Both the position numbers and the translations under genes were made by a program. Below are positions 16,164 through 23,299 of a DNA stretch of 64,000 nucleotides, piece after piece. Numbering within the stretch: position 1 is the stretch's first letter; every line of letters starts with the position of its first letter. The DNA is from Ensifer adhaerens (GTDB taxonomy: Bacteria > Pseudomonadota > Alphaproteobacteria > Rhizobiales > Rhizobiaceae): NCBI RefSeq assembly GCF_013283195.1, contig NZ_JABEKT010000002.1, positions 1,054,001-1,118,000 on the forward strand, written 5' to 3'. The notes below the pieces were generated by a model. It was not told where the DNA came from, searched no databases, and worked only from the letters and a program-made list of their open reading frames with translations.

Positions 16164-17539
16164 AGGCGGCGGTCTACTCCCTTCGCCGAAGGCTGCTCGG
16201 CTGGCTGTTGATCTCCACTGCAGTCATCGGCGTCATCGCATTGATGGATACCTATCGCGAGGCTGTCGCGACAGCCAACGTCGTCTCGGACCGTGTTCTT
16301 GCCGGCTCGGCTCTGGCGATCGCCGAGCGGGTGGTCGTCGCCGAGGATGGGTCGCTCGAGGTCGACATTCCCTATGTTGCGTTGGAAATGCTGACATCGG
16401 CTGCGCAGGACCGCGTCTTCTACCGTGTCGATGGCCCGCCGGGGCAATTCATCACCGGTTACCAGACGCTTCCTTCCCTTGACGAGGTTCCGGGTAGCTC
16501 GACGAGCTTTGCCGACGCCTCCTTCCGCGGCGAGCCAATCCGCATCGCGGCCCTTCGCCGTTCGGCCTCGACCGGCATCAACTCGGTGCCCTTCGTCGTG
16601 ACCGTTGCCGAAACGACGATTGCTCGCCGGCAGCTGGCGCAGACGATCCTCGTTCGCTCCGCTCTGCGCCTCGGTCTGATGATCGCCGGTGCCGCGGTCA
16701 TCGTCTGGATTGCCGTTACCTTCTCGCTGAGGCCGCTCTACCGCCTGGGCGATGCGATCGCAGAGCGAAGCCCCGACGACCTGCATCCGATCGGCGAGCG
16801 GGTGCCGAACGAAGTCCAGGGACTGGTCGATACCGTCAACTCGTTCATGGGGCGGTTACAGTCGGCACTCGATGCGCTGCGCAATTTCACCGGCAATGCC
16901 AGCCATCAGCTGCGCACGCCGCTCGCGATCATCCGCACGCAGCTGGCGCTCGCGCTGCGCGCCGGGTCGATCGAAGATACAAAGATAGCGGTGAAGAAGG
17001 CCGATGAGGCCGTGGCGAACGCCGAGCGCATTCTGGCGCAACTGCTGCTGATGGCAAAGATCGATGCGGCCGGCAAGGATGAGGCGCGGAAGCTTGAACG
17101 GATAGACCTGGTCGAGTTGACGCGCGGCATCACCGCCGAGCACGTGCCGGCCGCTGGAGACGCCGGCATCGATCTCGGCTTCGACGGCGAGGGCGAAGCC
17201 TTCGTCCGTGTCGAACCCTTGCTGGTCGGCGAGATGCTGAAGAACCTGATCGGCAACGCGCTGCTCTATGCCGGGCGCGGCGCCGAGGTGACGACGCGCG
17301 TCAGCGAAAAGGACGGCTCCGTATCTCTGGAAGTCGAAGACAACGGGCCGGGCATCAGGCCGGAACTGCGCGAAAGCGTGTTCAGACGGTTTCATCGCGG
17401 CGCCAGCGAGGCTCCGGGAACGGGACTCGGCCTGCCGATCGTTGAAGAAATTGCAGCACTTTATGGCGCACAAACGTCCCTTGGCGACGGAGCGGGTGGG
17501 CGTGGGCTTAAAGTTGCCATCCTGTTTCCGGCCGGATGA
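16160..17539 (+). CDS. tctE: Sensor histidine kinase, TctE-like
   Basis: A 459-residue inner-membrane kinase. TM1 is at about residues 10-30 and TM2 at about 170-195, with the periplasmic loop between them matching the 2CSK_N sensor region of TctE kinases. A HAMP-like linker follows. The H-box is NASHQLRTPLAIIRTQ with H249 as the phosphorylation site. The ATPase has an N-box (NLIGNALLYAG), G1 (DNGPGI from D394) and G2 (GTGLGLPIV). All catalytic motifs are intact. It overlaps tctD by 4 bp. The adjacent periplasmic binding protein may be its sensing partner. Confidence 0.9.
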   Translation: MKAAVYSLRRRLLGWLLISTAVIGVIALMDTYREAVATANVVSDRVLAGSALAIAERVVVAEDGSLEVDIPYVALEMLTSAAQDRVFYRVDGPPGQFITGYQTLPSLDEVPGSSTSFADASFRGEPIRIAALRRSASTGINSVPFVVTVAETTIARRQLAQTILVRSALRLGLMIAGAAVIVWIAVTFSLRPLYRLGDAIAERSPDDLHPIGERVPNEVQGLVDTVNSFMGRLQSALDALRNFTGNASHQLRTPLAIIRTQLALALRAGSIEDTKIAVKKADEAVANAERILAQLLLMAKIDAAGKDEARKLERIDLVELTRGITAEHVPAAGDAGIDLGFDGEGEAFVRVEPLLVGEMLKNLIGNALLYAGRGAEVTTRVSEKDGSVSLEVEDNGPGIRPELRESVFRRFHRGASEAPGTGLGLPIVEEIAALYGAQTSLGDGAGGRGLKVAILFPAG

Positions 17540-17610
17540 GCGAAGCCTCGATCAGTCCTCATCCAGCGCCACCAAGATAGGCTAGGCCGGACAAGGACTG
17601 GAATAGCGCT

Positions 17611-17733
17611 TTAGCGGTTGCGCTGACCGAAGAGGGAAGCTGTTTCGCGGGTCTGGACCCGAAGCATCGCGTTCCAAAGCTGAAGAACGAAACGCGGCTG
17701 GAACTGGCTCGCAAGCTTACGCTGCGACAACAT
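17611..17733 (-). CDS. Very small basic protein (40 aa), tentative
   Basis: MLSQRKLASQFQPRFVLQLW opens a 40-residue peptide ending SLFGQRNR, rich in R and Q, with no acidic residue except one E. An SD-like GGAG sits 8 bases before the ATG. It is the only credible reading in this part of the gap after tctE. No family recognised; the evidence is the SD and the non-random composition only. Confidence 0.35.
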   Translation of the reverse strand: MLSQRKLASQFQPRFVLQLWNAMLRVQTRETASLFGQRNR

Positions 17734-18339
17734 GATAAATCTCCGATAGTTTTGGATGGCGGACATATAGTCGGTCGCGGGTTCAATTGCCAGAGCAGTA
17801 GTGTCGTGGCAGCCTTGCGCGCCAAGCATATGTTCGTTTGGACGCTGCGTAACTTGCGCGACGGATCGAATTTGGACTTGGCCGGAAGATCCGATCGGCG
17901 CTTGGCGGGGTATTTGCCTGTTGGAAGCGCGTTCGACGGCCACAGTGCAGAGGAAAGCCCCGCCTCGCCGAGGTGAGGGATCGCTTGCTAATTCTGCAAG
18001 ACGTGACTGGCAAATACCATCTTGTTGAAGGTGAATGCGGTTAGTGATGGGAATCGCGCCGACTTAGTCTTTTCAGATCAGATCCGGCGGCTTTTTGGGC
18101 TGCAGTACCCGCCCAGATAGCGTGACGTCGGGTGAGACAGGGCCCTGGCAAGCACCTGGTAAGTATGGCTGCGGTAACTCACCTGGCGGTCGGAATGTCG
18201 TCCACCTGTTGGACATCAGCCGGTAGCACGGAGCTGCGCGGACCAGCGGAAACGTGGGAACCTGTTCCCGACCCAAAAATTCCGTTTGCAATTCAGATGT
18301 GTAAGCCGCTTTCGGTGGTCTTTGCTACCTGATTGAGCC
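17734..18339. other. Non-coding stretch, nothing recognised
   Basis: About 600 bp between the tctE side and the hemoglobin gene. Both strands give only short readings without SD sequences or family resemblance. No terminator with a T-run, tRNA or repeat was seen. Confidence 0.4.
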
Positions 18340-18804
18340 TCATAGTGCCTCTTTCCAGATCGGCGTTACTGCCATGGAATCTTCACCGCGGTTGAAAGCA
18401 ATGGCGAGGCGGAAGGAATGGGCGATGCGCAATGCCCGGTCCAGGAAGAGTTCGGACACGTCCGCTGGGCAGGTTCGCTCAACGGCGGTGCGGAAGTGCG
18501 TTAGCCAGCGACGGAAATGCTGCTCCTGGAGTCCTGGTATGGCAAGGTGAGGTGGTAGCGGGCGGCCCGCGTAGCGATCGGTGCGCAAAAGCGTTGCAGA
18601 CCAGAAGTCGCACATCGTGGCCAGATGCGCCGGCCAGTCCTTCGGCGCGATATGCCCATTGAAGATTGGTCCGAGAAGGTCGTCCTTGCGGACCTCGCCG
18701 TAGAAGCCGTGCACGACGGCGTGGACCATTGCTTCATCAAGCACTTCCGGCAGGGGCTTGCCATCGATGACAATGGTGCGTTCCGGGGCGGGTCTGCCTT
18801 TCAT
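18340..18804 (-). CDS. Group III truncated hemoglobin
   Basis: A 154-residue 2-on-2 globin of group III (Ctb-like). The N-terminal helices carry VVHGFYGEVRKDDLLGPIFNGHI. The F-helix region is GRPLPPHLAIPGLQEQHFRRWL, where H86 is the likely proximal haem ligand. The WSATLLRTDRYAG block with an aromatic-rich distal side is typical of the group. These globins bind O2/NO and are tied to nitrosative-stress resistance. The ATG at 18804 has an SD (AAGGA) 7 bases upstream. It is third in a minus-strand set after the NsrR-like regulator and a 44-aa ORF, consistent with NO control. Confidence 0.88.
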   Translation of the reverse strand: MKGRPAPERTIVIDGKPLPEVLDEAMVHAVVHGFYGEVRKDDLLGPIFNGHIAPKDWPAHLATMCDFWSATLLRTDRYAGRPLPPHLAIPGLQEQHFRRWLTHFRTAVERTCPADVSELFLDRALRIAHSFRLAIAFNRGEDSMAVTPIWKEAL

Positions 18805-18815
18805 CGGATTGTCCT

Positions 18816-18950
18816 TTAGTTTTGCAAGGTGCCGTGACCGAGCGGGGGAAAGACGACCATGGGGCCGAGGAATTCGGTCGCGATGCTGCACGCGGCGAGG
18901 GCCGGCAAAAGCATGGCCAGTGGGCCCGCAGCCGTCAGTTCCGATAGCAT
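18816..18950 (-). CDS. 44-aa hydrophobic protein overlapping nsrR
   Basis: MLSELTAAGPLAMLLPALAA opens a 44-residue protein with a hydrophobic core (residues 6-35) containing one cysteine (AACSIA) and a P-x-V-V-F-P-P turn, ending HGTLQN. It starts with an SD (GGGAG, 8 bases) inside the end of nsrR, overlapping it by 16 bases, and ends 11 bases before the hemoglobin ATG. That tight packing is the main support for it being a real, translationally coupled gene. A small inner-membrane protein is likely; function unknown. Confidence 0.6.
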   Translation of the reverse strand: MLSELTAAGPLAMLLPALAACSIATEFLGPMVVFPPLGHGTLQN

Positions 18951-19426
18951 TCCTGTTCTCCCTTGGCCTCCTTGGCTTGGTGTACCGCCGCGGTGTCGAT
19001 CCCGAGCAGCGGGCCGAGCGAGGCGCGGTTCAGCACAATGTCGGCAAGCGTGTATTTGTCGAGAACCGCAAGGAAAGCGCCGAGCGCCTCGTGAAGCATG
19101 CCCTTGAGCCTGCAGGCTGGCGAGATGGCGCAGGCGCGACCTCCAGCCTGCATGCATTCGGCGAGCGAGAATTCCACCTCTGTTGCCCGTACCAGGGCGC
19201 CGACTGCGATTTCTTCCGGCGACTTGGCGAGGCGGATCCCGCCGGAGCGCCCGCGCGTCGTCTCCACGAGGCCGAGATCTCGCAGCGTCTGGGCCACCTT
19301 GAGCAGGTGATTGCGCGAAAGGTCAAAAGCTGAGGCAACTTCGTTAACGGTACACATTTTGTCGGGTCGTGTGGCGACGTAGATCAGCATGCGCAAAGCG
19401 TAGTCCGTGTGAAGCGTCATGCGCAT
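18935..19426 (-). CDS. nsrR: Rrf2-family [Fe-S] regulator, NsrR-like
   Basis: A 163-residue Rrf2 protein. The winged helix covers residues 1-65 (MRMTLHTDYALRMLIYVATR; TVNEVASAFDLSRNHLLKVAQTLR; wing TTRGRSGGIRLA). Three cysteines, C91, C99 and C105, can ligate a cluster. The C-X7-C-X5-C spacing is wider than in E. coli NsrR and recalls the iron regulator RirA. The TLHTDYALRMLIY start, the NO-related neighbours and a good NsrR-box-like palindrome 26 bases upstream favour NsrR. Expected role: represses NO-defence genes until NO damages the cluster. The first ATG is chosen, with GGGAG 8 bases upstream. Confidence 0.78.
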   Translation of the reverse strand: MRMTLHTDYALRMLIYVATRPDKMCTVNEVASAFDLSRNHLLKVAQTLRDLGLVETTRGRSGGIRLAKSPEEIAVGALVRATEVEFSLAECMQAGGRACAISPACRLKGMLHEALGAFLAVLDKYTLADIVLNRASLGPLLGIDTAAVHQAKEAKGEQECYRN

Positions 19427-19451
19427 TCAGTCGTCTCCCTGCAGGCTCATT

Positions 19452-19474
19452 AAGCTGCATTTCAAATGCCACTT
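19452..19474. promoter_or_regulatory. NsrR-box-like 11-1-11 palindrome upstream of nsrR
   Basis: AAGCTGCATTT-C-AAATGCCACTT fits the NsrR consensus AAGATGYATTT-N-AAATRCATCTT at most positions. It lies 26 bases before the nsrR ATG, where it could autoregulate the leftward nsrR-orf44-hemoglobin set. Confidence 0.6.
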
Positions 19475-19731
19475 TTATCGAAAATCTTGTGCGGCCGAAA
19501 GTGCGTTAGCGTCGCAGCTTCAATTCGTGTCTGCCAGGGCGCAGCCTAAACTGCGGTGACCCGCGAAGTTTAGGATCGCCAGTATGGCAAGCCGGACACC
19601 GGTGGAGCCTCGATACAAGCATGCCGCGTCCCAACACAATCCGGCCATCCGAGGTGTGCCCAAAAAGCGGGTGAATTTCCCTCGATGCGGTGTTGGGTGC
19701 TGCGATAATTTGTCATGTCGCATAATTCGTA

Positions 19732-19754
19732 AAGTGGTATATTAATTACCACAA
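19732..19754. promoter_or_regulatory. Second NsrR-box-like palindrome upstream of the P450 operon
   Basis: AAGTGGTATAT-T-AATTACCACAA. The left half matches the inverted right half of the nsrR-proximal box (AAGTGGCATTT) at nine of eleven positions. It contains the perfect arms GTGGTA/TACCAC and ends 14 bases before the ATG at 19769. Confidence 0.5.
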
Positions 19755-19768
19755 TAAGCGAGGGCAAT

Positions 19769-19918
19769 ATGGACACGAATGAAACATGCAAACCTTTGGT
19801 GTTCTCCGGCGAACACGTGAGCGGAAGAGATCTGGGCGGCAGCAGCTTGATGCCGATGCTTATCGCTGGGCTCATATTGATTGCGATAGGTTATACCGCG
19901 ATCATGGTCTTCGTTTAG
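19769..19918 (+). CDS. 49-aa single-span membrane protein
   Basis: A 49-residue protein: a polar N-terminal part (MDTNETCKPLVFSGEHVSGR, with one cysteine), then one strong transmembrane helix (SLMPMLIAGLILIAIGYTAI) ending MVFV. An SD (GAGGG) precedes the ATG, and a palindromic NsrR-like box lies just upstream. It is first in the rightward P450-mogA-nnrS set, with 185 bp before the P450. Size and topology resemble small accessory subunits of membrane oxidoreductases, but I do not recognise the family. Confidence 0.6.
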   Translation: MDTNETCKPLVFSGEHVSGRDLGGSSLMPMLIAGLILIAIGYTAIMVFV

Positions 19919-20103
19919 CGGGAGGCAACCGAGTTCGGTTCGGTATCCCGGATTCAAATATCGACTATGCGCTGACGGGATCGTCCCTGGGCGTCGATTT
20001 CTTACGGATCAAAAGGCCTGGCTCAGATTTCTTTGAGTAAGGACAAAGAGTTTCGCGCCCGTCTCGTGTGTTGGTTGTCGCCAGCTCAACATGGACGCGA
20101 CAA

Positions 20104-21297
20104 ATGGCGACGGATAATCGGAAGCCCTACCAAACGGATCGGCCAAGCCCAGGTCCTGCGCACGATTGGGATCCGCGCAGCCCGCAGGTCCAGCAAAACC
20201 AGATCCGCGCCTACGACCAAATGCGCGAAGAATGTCCGGTCGCCCACAGCGACTATCTGGGATGGTCTCTCTTCCGTCACCAGGACGTCCTGCAGGTACT
20301 TGGCGATCATGAGACCTTCAGCAATGTCGTTTCGCGCCATCCATCGGTCCCAAACGGGATGGACCCGCCGGAGCACACGCTCTATCGCGCGATGATTGAA
20401 CCCTACTTCGCGCCGGAGCGCATCGACGCTTTCGAGCCTGTCTTTCGCCAAATTGCGCGCGAGCTTGTGGACTATCTCGGCACAAACCCGTCATGCGACG
20501 TCATCCGGGATTTCGCTGAGCCGTACGCCGTGCGTATCCAGTGCGGCTTTCTCGGTTGGTCCCAAAGTCTGCATGCGCACTTGCTGCGATGGATCTACAG
20601 GAATCGCGCGGCGACACTCGCCCGCGATACCGACGCCATGGCGACCGTCGCCCTTGAATTCGACGGCTATATTCGCTCGCAGCTGGAGTTGCGCGAGCGC
20701 GCCGGCACTGCCGCCAGCGACGATCTAACCACCTGCCTGCTTCGTCAGACCGTCGAGGGGCGACGGCTCAACCATTCTGAGATCGTCAGCATCCTACGTA
20801 ACTGGACGGTGGGTGAGCTTGGGACCATTGCCGCCAGCGTCGGCATAATCCTGCATTTCCTCGCCGGGCGTCTTGATACCCAGACCCTGCTTCGCCGCGA
20901 TCGGAACCAGATCCCTCAGGTGATCGACGAGATCTTGCGGCTTCGCGGGCCGCTGATCTCCAACCGGCGCGTCGCCACCAGGCAGGTGAATGTAGGGGAA
21001 AGAACACTCGGTGCAGGAGAGCGCATAACAGTGATGTGGGCAGCAGCCAACCGTGATGGCGAAATTTTTGCCGAGGCAGATCAGTTCCGTCCAGAACGCG
21101 ACCAGTCGCACAACCTGCTGTATGGCGCGGGCATCCATGTCTGTCCGGGAGCGCAATTGGCGAGGATGCAGTTGAACGTCGTTCTCGACGAATTGCTCAG
21201 TGGTCTCGGCCCTTTTGCACTGCATCCCGGCGCCGATCCGGTCCACGCCATCTACCCCGCAAGCGGATTTTCCTCGCTCTTTCTAGCGCCGGCGTGA
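20104..21297 (+). CDS. Cytochrome P450 in an NO-response cluster
   Basis: A 397-residue soluble bacterial P450. The haem-binding loop is YGAGIHVCPGAQLAR with ligand C347, and the K-helix ExxR is E276-R279 (EILR). The I-helix reads WTVGELGTIAAS: T241 is kept, but the residue before it is G240 instead of the usual D/E, so the acid of the acid-alcohol pair used for O2 activation is missing. No redox partner gene is adjacent. It is followed by mogA and nnrS and preceded by an NsrR-like box. The substrate is unknown; an NO-linked or peroxygenase-like reaction is possible. The ATG at 20104 has only a weak SD; an in-frame GTG at 20068 is the alternative. Confidence 0.88.
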   Translation: MATDNRKPYQTDRPSPGPAHDWDPRSPQVQQNQIRAYDQMREECPVAHSDYLGWSLFRHQDVLQVLGDHETFSNVVSRHPSVPNGMDPPEHTLYRAMIEPYFAPERIDAFEPVFRQIARELVDYLGTNPSCDVIRDFAEPYAVRIQCGFLGWSQSLHAHLLRWIYRNRAATLARDTDAMATVALEFDGYIRSQLELRERAGTAASDDLTTCLLRQTVEGRRLNHSEIVSILRNWTVGELGTIAASVGIILHFLAGRLDTQTLLRRDRNQIPQVIDEILRLRGPLISNRRVATRQVNVGERTLGAGERITVMWAAANRDGEIFAEADQFRPERDQSHNLLYGAGIHVCPGAQLARMQLNVVLDELLSGLGPFALHPGADPVHAIYPASGFSSLFLAPA

Positions 21298-21348
21298 CGT
21301 CCCCGCCTTCGAGGCGCAGGGACCCACGCAACGCGGCGCTCCTTAAGG

Positions 21349-21885
21349 TTGAACGTAATAATAGCCATCGTTACCATTTCGGATCGCGCCAGCCGCGGCG
21401 AGTACGAGGACTTGAGCGGCCCTGCCGTCGAACAATGGTTGCGGGAGACGATCGTGACGCCGTTCGAGGTCGTCAGGCGGATCATTCCCGACGGGATTGC
21501 CCCGGTGTGTGACACGCTTGTTTCACTATGCGATGAACTGCATGCCGATCTGATCCTGACGACGGGCGGGACGGGACCTGCCCCGCGCGACGAGACGCCG
21601 GAGGCTATGCGCGCAGTCGTGAGCAGGGAATTACCGGGCTTCGGCGAGCAGCTTCGGCGCGCCAGCCTCGAACAGACGCCGACAGCGATTCTTTCCCGGC
21701 AGCTGGCCGGGACGCGAGGCAAGACGCTGATTATCAATCTGCCTGGGAAACCGAGTGCGATCCGCTTCAGTCTTGATGCAGTCTTTGCGGCAGTACCCTA
21801 CTGCCTCGACCTGATCGGGGCGGGCTGGATGGACACCGATCCCGCCCGCGTAAGGGCTTTTCGGCCGAGGTCGTCGTCAAGTTGA
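21349..21885 (+). CDS. mogA: Molybdopterin adenylyltransferase (MogA/MoaB family)
   Basis: A 178-residue MoCF_biosynth-domain protein. It begins NVIIAIVTISDRASRGEYEDLSGP, as in MogA, and has the nucleotide/molybdopterin-binding loop LILTTGGTGPAPRDETPEA and the LIINLPGKPSAI motif. MogA-type enzymes adenylylate molybdopterin before Mo insertion. The start is an in-frame TTG at 21349 because no ATG/GTG exists before the first strand; the SD is weak (AAGG abutting). The stop overlaps nnrS (TTGA). Its place between a P450 and nnrS is unusual and suggests a molybdoenzyme in the same response. Confidence 0.85.
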   Translation: MNVIIAIVTISDRASRGEYEDLSGPAVEQWLRETIVTPFEVVRRIIPDGIAPVCDTLVSLCDELHADLILTTGGTGPAPRDETPEAMRAVVSRELPGFGEQLRRASLEQTPTAILSRQLAGTRGKTLIINLPGKPSAIRFSLDAVFAAVPYCLDLIGAGWMDTDPARVRAFRPRSSSS

Positions 21886-23033
21886 GCGTCTCTGACGTCA
21901 TCGAGAGGGCATCGAATGCTCGCGCAGGCCGTTCACTGTTGATTTTCCATCCGGCAGGTGCGTTCTTTGCGCTTGCCGCGGTCATGGCCGCCGTGCTCCC
22001 ATGGCTGTGGCTCTTCCCGCTCAACGACGCGCGGCTGACCCATGTCAGGCTGGGTTTGTTCGGCTTTGGCGGAATGGCGATCTGCGGCTACATCATGACG
22101 GCCCAATTGGCGTGGACCGGACGCCCAATTTCGGCGCCAGTCCTTCCTGTCGCTGTGCTCGCCCTCGGTGGACGATTGGCATGCCTGGTCTTTTCGGAAG
22201 ATCTCTGGCCGCTCTACCTGTCGTCGCTGCCGGTCGGCTTTGTGGTTCTGTGGCCCGTATTGCGGGCAAGGCGATGGGATAAGGTGCCCCTGGCAATGGT
22301 TCCGCTGACGCTAGTCGTGGCAGAATCTATGCTCTTTGCTCGGTCGGATCTCGCAGGGGTTTTCCCCCTGGCCATTGCGGCCCTCGTCTTCCTTGTGGGC
22401 GGACGGCTTGTGCGCGCTTTCGCCGCCGAGGCGCGCCGCCGGCGTGGCCTTGGTGCTCAGCCTAGGCCGCCGCTTTGGGTGGGAACAGTGCTTTTGGGGG
22501 TAGGTCTTCTTCACGAAGGGGAAATGGGAGCCTTCGCGCTTTTTGCTGCAATCTTCTGGGTCGCTGTCGGCTGTCTCGACGGATTCCGGCTTGGACAAGC
22601 GAACCGGATGCTGTGCCTCGGCTATGCCGGTCTTGTTCCGGGACTGCTCGCCACCCTGGCTGCGAGGTCCGGGCTGGTGTCGCAGATGGTGCAGGTGCAT
22701 GTCCTGACCATGGCGACCATGGGGCCGATGATCCTTGCGATTGTCGCCCGTGTCACGATGCGGCGTTCGACGGGCGCAGAGCTTGTGCCCCGCCGACGAC
22801 ACTGGTGCGCGCTGGCGCTTGTGTTCTGTGCCGCCGTTGCGCGATGTCTGGCCATATGGCCGGGACCGGCGACGATCTGGCTGAGCGTGGCGGGGCTCGG
22901 TTGGTCGACCGCCTGGATATTGGTCTTTTCGGTGCATATGAAGGCATTGTTAAAGCCCGCACCCTTTCCCCTTCTGAGTGCTGAGCGGGCTCCCCGGACG
23001 AAGCATCCGCATACTCCCCAAGAATTCTCCTAG
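21882..23033 (+). CDS. nnrS: NnrS family haem-copper membrane protein
   Basis: A 383-residue polytopic protein with about 12 hydrophobic helices. NnrS hallmarks are FHPAGAFFALAAVMAAVLPWLWL at the start, HVRLGLFGFGGMAICGYIMTA and VHVLTMATMGPMILAIVARVTMR, with conserved histidines expected to hold haem. NnrS proteins are induced by NO and protect metabolism from NO. The start is TTG overlapping the mogA stop by 4 bp; a GTG or ATG start is absent before the first conserved helix. The C-terminal tail is polar (ERAPRTKHPHTPQEFS). Confidence 0.9.
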   Translation: MSVSDVIERASNARAGRSLLIFHPAGAFFALAAVMAAVLPWLWLFPLNDARLTHVRLGLFGFGGMAICGYIMTAQLAWTGRPISAPVLPVAVLALGGRLACLVFSEDLWPLYLSSLPVGFVVLWPVLRARRWDKVPLAMVPLTLVVAESMLFARSDLAGVFPLAIAALVFLVGGRLVRAFAAEARRRRGLGAQPRPPLWVGTVLLGVGLLHEGEMGAFALFAAIFWVAVGCLDGFRLGQANRMLCLGYAGLVPGLLATLAARSGLVSQMVQVHVLTMATMGPMILAIVARVTMRRSTGAELVPRRRHWCALALVFCAAVARCLAIWPGPATIWLSVAGLGWSTAWILVFSVHMKALLKPAPFPLLSAERAPRTKHPHTPQEFS

Positions 23034-23299
23034 TTCACCGACATTGTCGCAGGCGCCAAGCCCGGCGTGCCGCGTGATCTCCGCCTGCTCTCATGAAGCG
23101 CAGCGGTGACTTTGCTCATGATCAACACCACCCGTGAATTCAGCCAATCTTCGTGCGCAGTAATCTGTCTTGCGCGAGGCGGCGCCGTCACACGGAGCGG
23201 AAAGCGATGAGAGGCGCGTCTTCGAAATGGATCACCCGAGATATCCTTTGCCTTGGCTGGACGTTATCCGCGCCTCCCAGGTCGCTGTGCGCGAGAACG

